A stretch of 12,376 nucleotides of DNA from Eubacteriaceae bacterium (GTDB lineage: Bacteria > Bacillota > Clostridia > Eubacteriales > Alkalibacteraceae): the NCBI GenBank assembly GCA_003446375.1, contig DMAW01000032.1, positions 1 to 12,376 of the forward strand, given 5' to 3'. The stretch's first letter is position 1, and each line of letters begins with the position of its first letter. The notes under the pieces were generated by a model. It did no database searches and was not told the origin of the DNA. It was given only the letters and a program-made list of their open reading frames with translations. Positions 1 to 6,340 of the stretch are shown here, piece by piece. Position numbers and translations under genes: made by a program.

Positions 1-3
1 ACC

Positions 4-35
4 ATTATACGGACTTTATCTTTGGCATTTGTCAA
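4..35 (-). promoter_or_regulatory. Promoter-like element with 20-bp spacer, pointing out of the window
   Basis: On the minus strand a perfect TTGACA (30-35) is followed after 20 bp by a perfect TATAAT (4-9). Both hexamers match sigma-A consensus, but the spacer is about 3 bp longer than the usual 17. Transcription would start just outside the window and run away from hemW. In many Firmicutes the gene after lepA-hemW is hrcA, so this may be the heat-shock operon promoter, but that is inference. No CIRCE repeat lies in the visible 62 bases. The long spacer could mean a MerR-type activated promoter or a chance pairing. Confidence 0.4.
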
Positions 36-62
36 TAGGTTATGGATATCTTAAAGTTCTAA

Positions 63-1199
63 TTAAGGCTTTATAAATTCTCCAAATACTCTGTTTGCAA
101 AATCCAAGCCCTTTAAGCTTAGTTTGATTTTTCCATCCGTCTTTTCAAGCAATTCTCCTTTGATCAGCTTCTCTATCTCAGCGCTATAGTCATCACAAAT
201 TGACGAAGCAAACCTTTTTTCATAATCCTTGAATTCTACCCCTTGGATTTTTCTTAAACCTAAAAACATAAATTCTTCCTTGAGATTTTTAAGCTCCATT
301 CTTTCTATATCTTCGATTACCGGCTGTAACTTGTTGGCTTTTTCGATATATTCTTTCATTTTTGAGATATTGTGAAAACGGCAGTTATCTGAAAAAGAAT
401 GGGCTCCAAGCCCCAAGCCCACATAATCATCTAGATTCCAGTAGACCATATTGTGCCTTGAGCTAAAGCCGGGCAGAGCAAAGTTTGAGATCTCATAATG
501 GATATAACCCGATTTAGCTAATCTCTGTATCAATACATGGTACATGTCTCTTTCTATATCTTCGTCAAATTTAAACTTTCCTGACAAAGACTGCTTATAT
601 AAAGTCGTATTTTCTTCAAGGACCAGTCCGTAACACGACAGGTGCTCAGGCTTTAAAACCATTATCTTTTCAAGCCCTTCTATGAAGTCCTCGAGGTTTT
701 GGCCCGGCAACCCCATCATTAAATCTATGCTGATGTTCTTTATGCCGAGGTTTCTTAACAGATTGTAGCTTTTTTCAAAATCATTGTATGTATGAATTCT
801 TCCGATTGATTTTAATACATCATCGTCAGTACTTTGAAGACCAAGGCTTACTCTATTAATGCCGCTTTTAATATAAGAATTTATTTTTTTTCTGTCAATA
901 GTCCCCGGATTTGCCTCAATAGTTATCTCAGCATCTCTTTGGACATCAAAGCCAGTGTGCAGCTTGGATAAGATTTTTTCTATATAAATAGGTTCTATAG
1001 ATGTAGGAGTTCCTCCTCCTATATAAATGGTTTTTATCTTTCTGTTCTCGATGTACCGACTTTTTGCATCAATTTCATTTAAAAGGGCAGAAGTGTAAGC
1101 TTCTGCCCTTTCTTCCTGCCCTGAATAAGACAAAAAGTCGCAATACGAGCATTTTTCCCTGCAAAAAGGTATATGGACGTATATGCTTGTATTTTTCAT
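63..1199 (-). CDS. hemW: HemW, heme chaperone / radical SAM protein (HemN-like)
   Basis: A 378-residue radical SAM protein of the HemW family, long misannotated as oxygen-independent coproporphyrinogen III oxidase. Visible motifs are the [4Fe-4S] cluster cysteines CX3CX2C at residues 13, 17 and 20, followed by Phe22 where true HemN has a fourth Cys. The SAM-binding GGGTPT lies at 61-66, and the HemW signature HNxxYW at about 249-254. HemW family members bind heme and are thought to deliver it to target proteins such as respiratory enzymes. The start at 1199 (MKNTSIYVHIPF) has a good ribosome binding site, AAGGTG, about 6 bases upstream. The frame stays open 50 codons further upstream, but that extension would run into lepA and lacks family similarity. 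The gap to lepA is 14 bases, so the two genes are almost certainly cotranscribed. The length is normal for the family. HemN itself is unlikely given Phe22 and the HNxxYW motif. Confidence 0.95.
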   Translation of the reverse strand: MKNTSIYVHIPFCREKCSYCDFLSYSGQEERAEAYTSALLNEIDAKSRYIENRKIKTIYIGGGTPTSIEPIYIEKILSKLHTGFDVQRDAEITIEANPGTIDRKKINSYIKSGINRVSLGLQSTDDDVLKSIGRIHTYNDFEKSYNLLRNLGIKNISIDLMMGLPGQNLEDFIEGLEKIMVLKPEHLSCYGLVLEENTTLYKQSLSGKFKFDEDIERDMYHVLIQRLAKSGYIHYEISNFALPGFSSRHNMVYWNLDDYVGLGLGAHSFSDNCRFHNISKMKEYIEKANKLQPVIEDIERMELKNLKEEFMFLGLRKIQGVEFKDYEKRFASSICDDYSAEIEKLIKGELLEKTDGKIKLSLKGLDFANRVFGEFIKP

Positions 1200-1213
1200 T
1201 TTTATCACCTTGT

Positions 1214-3022
1214 TTAAGAATCCAATTTTAATACGGACATAAATGCTTCTTGGGGAACTTCTATGCTTCCAACTTGGCGCATACGCTTTTTTCCTTCTTT
1301 TTGCTTTTCCAGAAGCTTTCTCTTCCTGGATATATCCCCACCATAACATTTTGCCAATACATCTTTTCTCATAGCCCTGATAGTCTCTCTAGCTATGATC
1401 TTGCCCCCTATGGCAGCTTGTATAGGAATTTCGAACATCTGGCGAGGTATGGCTTCTTTTAGCTTCTCGCAAATCATTCGGCCTCTAGAGTAAGCCTTGC
1501 TTTTGTGTACTATAAAGGAAAGAGCATCGACTATATCTCCGTTTAGCAATATATCAAGTTTTACAAGATCAGATCTTCTGTATTCTTTCATTTCATAATC
1601 AAATGAAGCATATCCCTTAGTCCTGGACTTAAGTACATCAAAAAAGTCGTAGATAATTTCATTTAAAGGAAGTTCGTATTCAAGAACCACGCGAGTTTCT
1701 TCTATATAATTCATCGTTTTATACTCGCCCCGTCGCTCTTGACACAGATCCATTATCGCTCCTACATATTCCGATGGAACCATTATAGATGCCTCCACTA
1801 TAGGCTCTTCCATGTAATCAATCTCCACTGCCGGTGGAAGATTTGTGGGATTATCCACCCATATCTCTTCTCCGCTTGTCTTTTTGACTTTGTATATAAC
1901 ACTGGGAGCCGTCGTTACTAAATCTATGTTATACTCCCTTTCTAGGCGCTCTTGGATTATCTCCATATGCAAAAGACCTAAAAAGCCGCATCTAAAGCCA
2001 AACCCAAGGGCTACGGAAGTATCAGCTTCAAACATCAGCGAGGCATCATTTAACTGCAGCTTTTCCAAAGATTCCTTAAGATCTTCGTATTTCGCGCCAT
2101 CTGCCGGGAAGATTCCGCTATATACCATAGGCGTTACCTTTTTATATCCCGGGAGTGCCTCTTTTGCTGGGTTTGATGCATCTGTTATGGTATCCCCTAC
2201 CCTGGTATCCTTAACATTTTTGATGCTGGCAGTGACATATCCTACGTCTCCGCTTACAAGCCGATCTACAGGCAGAAGTCCTTTTGCAAATACTCCTACC
2301 TCATCTACTTCAAATGTTTTGCCTGTATTCATCATCTTTATCTTCATGCCTTTCTTCATTGTTCCTTCTTTGACTCTGATCGAAGCAATTACTCCCCTGT
2401 AAGAATCATAGTACGAATCAAAAATAAGTGCCTTAAGGGGCTGATCATCCTTGTTTTCAGGAGCAGGAACTCTATCTACTATGGCTTTTAGCACATCTTC
2501 GATATTAAGTCCTTCTTTGGCAGATATCAGTGGCGCATCGTGGGCCTCGATTCCTATCAAATCTTCAATTTCATTTTTTACCATTTCAGGATTTGCTCCA
2601 GGTAAATCAATTTTGTTTATTACAGGTATTATCTCGAGATTGTTTTCCAGTGCCAAATATACGTTAGCCATAGTCTGAGCTTCAATTCCTTGAACTGCAT
2701 CTACAACGAGTATCGCTCCTTCACAAGCAGCCAAGCTTCTCGATACTTCGTAAGTAAAGTCTACATGCCCAGGCGTGTCAATCAGGTTCAAAAAATATTC
2801 ATCATTGTTATCATCTTTATAAACAAGCCGGATAGCCTGCAGCTTTATAGTAATTCCTCGCTCTTTTTCCAAATCCATATTATCTAAAAGCTGATCCGAC
2901 ATTTCCCTATCAGTTAAAAGTCCTGTTTTTTGTATCAACCTGTCGGCGAGAGTGGACTTTCCATGATCTATATGGGCTATTATGCTAAAATTCCTCGTTC
3001 GTTCCTGTTTGTTAGGTGCCAT
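1214..3022 (-). CDS. lepA: Elongation factor 4 (LepA), ribosome-associated translational GTPase
   Basis: A complete 602-residue LepA/EF4, the usual length. GTPase motifs are all present: G1 AHIDHGKST at 16-24, the switch I segment RGITI at 55-59, G3 DTPGH at 82-86 and G4 NKID at 136-139. EF-G-like beta-barrel and alpha-beta domains follow. The LepA-specific C-terminal domain is present, with its conserved stretch around IGGKIIARET and the basic segment ISRKRKLLEKQKEGKKR. EF4 binds the ribosome and influences tRNA translocation or 30S maturation; it acts in the cytoplasm with some membrane association. The ATG at 3022 has a GGAGG site (3030-3034) at 7-base spacing. The gene is first in the lepA-hemW operon and has a good promoter directly upstream. 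Identification is secure. Confidence 0.98.
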   Translation of the reverse strand: MAPNKQERTRNFSIIAHIDHGKSTLADRLIQKTGLLTDREMSDQLLDNMDLEKERGITIKLQAIRLVYKDDNNDEYFLNLIDTPGHVDFTYEVSRSLAACEGAILVVDAVQGIEAQTMANVYLALENNLEIIPVINKIDLPGANPEMVKNEIEDLIGIEAHDAPLISAKEGLNIEDVLKAIVDRVPAPENKDDQPLKALIFDSYYDSYRGVIASIRVKEGTMKKGMKIKMMNTGKTFEVDEVGVFAKGLLPVDRLVSGDVGYVTASIKNVKDTRVGDTITDASNPAKEALPGYKKVTPMVYSGIFPADGAKYEDLKESLEKLQLNDASLMFEADTSVALGFGFRCGFLGLLHMEIIQERLEREYNIDLVTTAPSVIYKVKKTSGEEIWVDNPTNLPPAVEIDYMEEPIVEASIMVPSEYVGAIMDLCQERRGEYKTMNYIEETRVVLEYELPLNEIIYDFFDVLKSRTKGYASFDYEMKEYRRSDLVKLDILLNGDIVDALSFIVHKSKAYSRGRMICEKLKEAIPRQMFEIPIQAAIGGKIIARETIRAMRKDVLAKCYGGDISRKRKLLEKQKEGKKRMRQVGSIEVPQEAFMSVLKLDS

Positions 3023-3056
3023 TAATTTTCCTCCAAATATTAAATCTCATTAGTAT

Positions 3057-3085
3057 ATTATATCAAAAACACAACTACCTAACAA
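3057..3085 (-). promoter_or_regulatory. Sigma-A-type promoter for lepA-hemW
   Basis: On the minus strand TTGTTA (3080-3085, 4 of 6 to consensus) and a perfect TATAAT (3057-3062) are separated by exactly 17 bp. The expected start near 3050 gives a leader of about 28 bases that contains the GGAGG site of lepA. No hairpin or operator is evident between the preceding small gene and this promoter, so some readthrough from that gene is also possible. Confidence 0.65.
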
Positions 3086-3132
3086 TCAATATAAATATAA
3101 ACTCAATTAAAAACTTGATGTCCTGTTTTCAT

Positions 3133-3363
3133 TTAAATATAAAAGAGCATGCTGGCCAGCCCACATGAAACAAAAGCCATAGCTAAGGCAATAGGGATTA
3201 TCATCCACAATAAAGCCGCTTTTGCAAAATTTCTCCTGTTTATATCGTAATCTCCTCCAAACGCCCACAAAAGCAAAATTATGATATTTACTAAAGGTAT
3301 GCTTATGAGCAGCAGTGTTATAAACCAGTCTCCCACGCTTTGAACTTTAATTTCTTCATTCAT
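3133..3363 (-). CDS. Small two-helix membrane protein, function unknown
   Basis: A 76-residue protein with a short acidic N-terminus followed by two strongly hydrophobic stretches, about residues 13-34 and 47-75. The loop between them is polar and charged (GGDYDINRRNFAK). This layout, with a WAFGG-like turn and an NxxKA segment before helix 2, resembles small uncharacterised membrane proteins common in Firmicutes, but I recognise no function. The start at 3363 is well supported by GGAGGGG (3369-3375) at 5-base spacing. It is divergent from the PHP phosphatase and lies 110 bases upstream of lepA, which has its own promoter. There is no signal peptide cleavage site that I can defend. Coding status rests on the ribosome binding site, the length and the coherent membrane topology. 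Confidence 0.75.
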   Translation of the reverse strand: MNEEIKVQSVGDWFITLLLISIPLVNIIILLLWAFGGDYDINRRNFAKAALLWMIIPIALAMAFVSCGLASMLFYI

Positions 3364-3472
3364 TCTAACCCCTCCAATTTAGATATTTATTTTACTATAC
3401 AATAAAACGGTTAAAATCCCATTAAAATTTCTACAAAATATTATTCACGCAAAAAACTGAAAACGTTATATT

Positions 3473-3486
3473 GTTGCTACGGCAAC
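3473..3486. repeat. Short dyad with TACG loop at the phosphatase promoter
   Basis: GTTGC (3473-3477) and GCAAC (3482-3486) form a perfect 5-bp inverted repeat around TACG. As RNA this would be a UNCG tetraloop closed by a C-G pair, which is unusually stable. However, it overlaps the probable -35 box of the phosphatase promoter and would lie upstream of the transcript, so a protein-binding operator is the more sensible reading if it is real. No T-run follows it on either strand, so it is not a terminator. Confidence 0.35.
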
Positions 3487-3502
3487 TGCTTAGTAGTATC
3501 AT
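3474..3502 (+). promoter_or_regulatory. Probable promoter of the PHP phosphatase gene
   Basis: TTGCTA (3474-3479) and TATCAT (3497-3502) are separated by 17 bp on the plus strand, giving a start near 3509 and a short leader with GAGGTG at 3519-3524. A perfect TATAAT also occurs at 3508-3513, but it would start transcription within the ribosome binding site and has no -35 partner, so I prefer the upstream pair. A partial match to a CcpA cre site (TGAAAACGTTATAT, 3458-3471) lies just upstream. Confidence 0.45.
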
Positions 3503-3539
3503 TAAGTTATAATTGAACGAGGTGATTAAAATAAATAAA

Positions 3540-4325
3540 ATGCTCGATTACCATACGCATACCACCCACTCCTGGGATGGGATGTCTTCTATGGATGAAA
3601 TGTGCCAAAGCGCTATAGTAAAAGGCGTATCTGAAATCTGCTTTACCGAGCATCTAGCCGTACGAGAAGGAGATCCTTGCTACGGATGGCTTGATATGGA
3701 TGCTTATGGAAAAGACATCGCAAAATGCAGAAACAAGTTCAAAGACAAATTAATAATCAAAAAAGGTTTGGAAATAGGCGAGCCTCATCTTTCAATGAAT
3801 AAAATCGAACCTTACAAGTCAGGTCACGATATAGATTTCATAATTGGCTCTGTTCACAATTTGGAAGAAGAAGATCTTACCGTATACATGCAAGGAAAAG
3901 AACAGATTGAAAGCTACACCGGCTACTTTAGAGAACTTCTGGCATCGGTGAGTCAAGGAGATATGGATGTCATCGGACATTTTGATCTTTTAAAAAGATA
4001 TGCTTTTGATGTAAACGGCAGATATCGTCATAGCGATTACGAGGAATTGATTCATGAGATTTTAAAGACGGCAATATCTAGAAACATAGGCCTGGAGATA
4101 AATACATCCGGCTTTAGATCCAGCTCGCTAGAGATATTTCCTTCTCAGATAATACTTAAAATGTACAAAGAGCTCGGCGGAGAAATTCTTACAGTGGGAT
4201 CTGACTCTCATTCAGCGAACATGATAGGCAACAACATCCCTCCTGTGTATTTAATGCTGAAGCAGTTGGGCTTTAAATCAGTATTTTCCTATACGCAAAG
4301 AAAACCAAGCGCAGTAGACATATAA
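3540..4325 (+). CDS. PHP-domain phosphatase, histidinol-phosphatase (HisJ/HisK) family
   Basis: A 261-residue protein of the polymerase-and-histidinol-phosphatase (PHP) superfamily. Its metal ligands are visible in order: H5xH7 (YHTHTTHSWDG), E37-H38 (FTEH), E78, H106 (GSVH), H147 (GHFDLLKR) and D222/H224 (GSDSH). This is the full set for a multinuclear metal centre, so the enzyme should be an active phosphoesterase. The assigned family reaction is L-histidinol phosphate to L-histidinol, but no other histidine genes are nearby, so it may act on another small phosphate ester. The frame is open back to a TTG at 3513, but family members begin at the HxH segment (MLDYHTH), so the ATG at 3540 is chosen. 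The nearest ribosome binding site (GAGGTG, 3519-3524) is then 15 bases away, which is long. The stop codon overlaps the terminator stem. It is the only plus-strand gene in the window. Confidence 0.88.
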   Translation: MLDYHTHTTHSWDGMSSMDEMCQSAIVKGVSEICFTEHLAVREGDPCYGWLDMDAYGKDIAKCRNKFKDKLIIKKGLEIGEPHLSMNKIEPYKSGHDIDFIIGSVHNLEEEDLTVYMQGKEQIESYTGYFRELLASVSQGDMDVIGHFDLLKRYAFDVNGRYRHSDYEELIHEILKTAISRNIGLEINTSGFRSSSLEIFPSQIILKMYKELGGEILTVGSDSHSANMIGNNIPPVYLMLKQLGFKSVFSYTQRKPSAVDI

Positions 4326-4353
4326 TAAAGACCTCCGAATCGGAGGTCTTTAT
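4325..4353. terminator. Bidirectional rho-independent terminator
   Basis: A 13-bp perfect stem (4325-4337 with 4341-4353), core AAGACCTCCG/CGGAGGTCTT, closes a 3-base loop. On the plus strand it is followed by TTATTTTT, a normal U-run, and so ends the PHP phosphatase gene, whose stop codon shares the first stem base. On the minus strand it follows the EIIB stop codon by one base and is followed by TTATTATAT, a weaker U-rich tail. It sits exactly between two converging genes and probably serves both. Confidence 0.93.
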
Positions 4354-4354
4354 A

Positions 4355-4669
4355 TTATTTTTCTAGATGACTTTCAAGCTTTTTGACTATTGCATCCGCT
4401 TTTTTGATTGCATCACCGATAAAGATCCTTACAATTTTTTTACCTGCAAATCTCTCTTCGTTTTTGATGCCCATATCTTTTGTTAAGATAACAAAATCTG
4501 CATTGGCAATGTCTTCATCAGTCAATTGGTTTTCAATACCGATCGACCCTTGTGTCTCTACCTTAATGTTGTGCCCTGCCTTTTTAAAAGCTCTTTCAAG
4601 TGCTTCAGCCGACATGTAGGTGTGAGCTACACCTGAAGGGCATGCAGTTGCCGCTACGACATTCATCAT
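4355..4669 (-). CDS. PTS fructose-family EIIB component
   Basis: A 104-residue cytoplasmic EIIB of the fructose/mannitol-type PTS family. The phosphorylated cysteine is Cys10 in the signature TACPSGVAHTYMSAEAL, and the conserved KVETQGSIG follows at about 36-44. EIIB receives phosphate from EIIA His and passes it to the sugar held by EIIC. The length is right for a stand-alone domain. Two adjacent ATG codons are possible starts (4669 and 4666); GGGAG at 4676-4680 is 6 bases from the first, and the paralogue at 10998 aligns with the second. It is last in the left PTS operon, 58 bases after EIIC, with a possible promoter of its own in between. Substrate is not readable from the sequence. Confidence 0.95.
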   Translation of the reverse strand: MMNVVAATACPSGVAHTYMSAEALERAFKKAGHNIKVETQGSIGIENQLTDEDIANADFVILTKDMGIKNEERFAGKKIVRIFIGDAIKKADAIVKKLESHLEK

Positions 4670-4708
4670 TACACACTCCCTTCCTAATTACTAATTTTGT
4701 ACTTACAT

Positions 4709-4735
4709 ATTATAATACTACATTATGTTAGTCAA
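4709..4735 (-). promoter_or_regulatory. Possible internal promoter ahead of EIIB
   Basis: TTGACT (4730-4735), overlapping the EIIC stop codon, and a perfect TATAAT (4709-4714) are separated by 15 bp on the minus strand. Both boxes are strong but the spacer is 2 bp short. If active it would give extra EIIB transcript relative to EIIA and EIIC. AT-rich spacers yield such matches by chance, so this is tentative. Confidence 0.3.
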
Positions 4736-5777
4736 AATCAAGGTCTACATCATCACCAGCTGTTGTAACCAAATCATCTTCTTTTTTATCTTTTTTAAGA
4801 GCGATGACCACTAAAGCAGTTGTTAATGAACCTGCTGCTACAGCTAATAAATATCCTGGTATGTTGTTGACTACAGGAAGTACTATAAGTCCTCCCCATG
4901 GAGCGCTGTTGGTAGCACCAACTAGCAATGCGATGACAGATCCAACCATGCCTCCTACCATGTTAGCCGGTATTACTTTGATTGGGTCGGCAGCTGCAAA
5001 CGGTATCGCACCTTCAGTTATGCCGATTGAGCCCATTATTATAGCTGCTTTACCTGCTTCTCTCTCTTCTACTGTAAACTTTTTAGGCTTAATGAAAGTT
5101 GCTATCGCAAGTCCTATAGGAGGAGTACAAATCGGAACAGCTACTGCAGCCATTACTTCCGGATGAGTAGCTACCAAGCCTACTCCAAAGAAATATGCAA
5201 CCTTATTTACCGGACCGCCCATATCAAATGCTATCATGGCTCCCAAAATCAACCCTAGAACTACCTTTGATGCTCCCTGCATTCCTTCAAGCCAAGCGCT
5301 CATCGATGTCATAAGTCCTGCAATCGGCTGTCCAAGAACATAAATTATAAGCATACCTGTTATGAAAGTTCCAATCAACGGAATAATAAAGATAGGCATT
5401 ACAGATCTCATGACAGGAGGTACTTTGATTTTCTTAAGATAGAAAACCACTAATCCTGCAATAATACCGCCTACGATTCCGCCTAAGAATCCTCCGCCTA
5501 CTTGATTTGCAAGATACGCACCTATCATTCCTGGTGCTATACCCGGTCTGTCAACCATAGAAAATGCTATAAATCCTCCAAGAATCGGTACAAATAAAGT
5601 AAGCCCTGCAATACCGATGTCGGATATTGCTTTAAGCACTCCTTCTTCCGGAACTGCAGCCTGTCCGGAAATCATAACCGCTACCGCAAGCAAAACTCCA
5701 CCTGCTACGACAAAAGGTATCATGTAAGATACACCGGTCATGAGATGCTGTCGCATGTTTTTTAATAAATTGCCCAT
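4728..5777 (-). CDS. PTS fructose-family EIIC, sugar-translocating membrane subunit
   Basis: A 349-residue multi-spanning permease of the PTS fructose family. The N-terminus RQHLMTGVSYMIPFVVAGG is the family hallmark. It is followed by several hydrophobic helices and the conserved FDMGGPVNKVAY (184-195) and GITEGAIPFAAADP (252-265), which belong to the substrate-binding region. The last 25 residues are a charged cytoplasmic tail rich in Asp and Lys. The subunit binds the sugar outside and moves it in while EIIB phosphorylates it. The length fits a stand-alone EIIC; fused FruA proteins carry the A and B domains as well. The start is supported by AAGGAGGA (5785-5792) at 7-base spacing. The paralogue at 11019-12089 shares all the motifs. 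The sugar could be fructose, another hexose, a hexitol or a glycoside, and nothing visible decides between these. Confidence 0.95.
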   Translation of the reverse strand: MGNLLKNMRQHLMTGVSYMIPFVVAGGVLLAVAVMISGQAAVPEEGVLKAISDIGIAGLTLFVPILGGFIAFSMVDRPGIAPGMIGAYLANQVGGGFLGGIVGGIIAGLVVFYLKKIKVPPVMRSVMPIFIIPLIGTFITGMLIIYVLGQPIAGLMTSMSAWLEGMQGASKVVLGLILGAMIAFDMGGPVNKVAYFFGVGLVATHPEVMAAVAVPICTPPIGLAIATFIKPKKFTVEEREAGKAAIIMGSIGITEGAIPFAAADPIKVIPANMVGGMVGSVIALLVGATNSAPWGGLIVLPVVNNIPGYLLAVAAGSLTTALVVIALKKDKKEDDLVTTAGDDVDLDFD

Positions 5778-5813
5778 TTAAAAATCCTCCTTTAATAAAA
5801 TTTATAAAATATT

Positions 5814-5838
5814 AATATTATTAAAAAATAATAATATT
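5814..5838 (-). repeat. AT-only inverted repeat between EIIA and EIIC
   Basis: AATATTATT (5814-5822) and AATAATATT (5830-5838) are perfect inverted repeats, extended by one inner A-T pair around an A-rich loop (T-rich on the minus strand). In the mRNA this is a weak hairpin in the 77-base gap after EIIA. It has no GC pairs, so it is unlikely to terminate. It might affect processing or stability between the two cistrons, or be chance in very AT-rich DNA. Confidence 0.35.
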
Positions 5839-5853
5839 TCCGCTAAACAAAAA

Positions 5854-6324
5854 TCACTTCTCTACAGAATCGAAAATATCTGTCAAGATTTTTAATACTT
5901 GATCCTCATTTTGAGTCTTGATAAGCTCTTCTCTGAACTCTTCGTCCATAAGTTTCCTAGATAAAGCGGCCAAAATCTTAAGGTGCAGATTTGATTCTGT
6001 TTCATTTGGCACCGCAATTAAAAATATAATCTTGGCGGGCTCACCATCAAGGGACTGCCAGTCTATGCCCTCTTCTTTTCTTCCAAAAGCTACCGTAGCC
6101 TCTTTTACATCGATACATTTGCCGTGAGGAATTGCTATTCCAAAACCTATGCCGGTAGTTGACATATCTTCTCTCTCTCTTACATTTGTACAGTAACCTT
6201 CAAAGCTATTTAACCTGCCTTCGTCATCTATTAACTGCGCAAGTTCTGATATGACATCATTTTTGTCTGTACTTTCCAGATTTAGCTTAATTAATTTTTT
6301 GTTGATTATTTCGCTCACTTTCAT
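5854..6324 (-). CDS. PTS fructose-family EIIA component (PtsN-like fold)
   Basis: A 156-residue cytoplasmic EIIA of the fructose/mannitol type. The phosphorylated histidine is His67 in GFGIAIPHGK, preceded by the conserved REREDMSTTG, and followed by IDWQSLDG and the KIIFLIAVP strand with its NLHLKILAALS helix. It takes phosphate from HPr and gives it to EIIB. Two adjacent ATG codons are candidate starts, 6327 and 6324. The GAAAGG at 6328-6333 would touch the first and leaves 3 bases before the second, so the second is chosen. It lies 16 bases after the regulator gene from this start, clearly one transcript. It is separate from the EIIA-like domain at the end of the regulator, which has a different sequence. 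Confidence 0.94.
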   Translation of the reverse strand: MKVSEIINKKLIKLNLESTDKNDVISELAQLIDDEGRLNSFEGYCTNVREREDMSTTGIGFGIAIPHGKCIDVKEATVAFGRKEEGIDWQSLDGEPAKIIFLIAVPNETESNLHLKILAALSRKLMDEEFREELIKTQNEDQVLKILTDIFDSVEK

Positions 6325-6340
6325 CATCCTTTCATTTCTT

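Noticed and set aside
1..62. CIRCE heat-shock operator expected near hrcA
   Set aside because: No TTAGCACTC or GAGTGCTAA half-site is present in the visible bases; it could only lie outside the window.
1200..1349. A 50-codon N-terminal extension of HemW overlapping lepA
   Set aside because: The extension overlaps the 3' end of lepA, is rich in basic residues unlike the family, and the start at 1199 has its own ribosome binding site and begins exactly where HemW proteins begin.
1845..2402. A 185-codon plus-strand frame within lepA
   Set aside because: It lies wholly antisense to conserved LepA sequence and shows no family features or ribosome binding site.
3508..3513. A perfect TATAAT as the -10 box of the phosphatase gene
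   Set aside because: Transcription would start inside the ribosome binding site and no -35 box lies 16-18 bp upstream.
4804..5166. A 120-codon plus-strand frame within the first EIIC
   Set aside because: Its composition (Ala, Thr, Pro, Ile rich) is the antisense image of the EIIC membrane helices, as in the paralogous EIIC.
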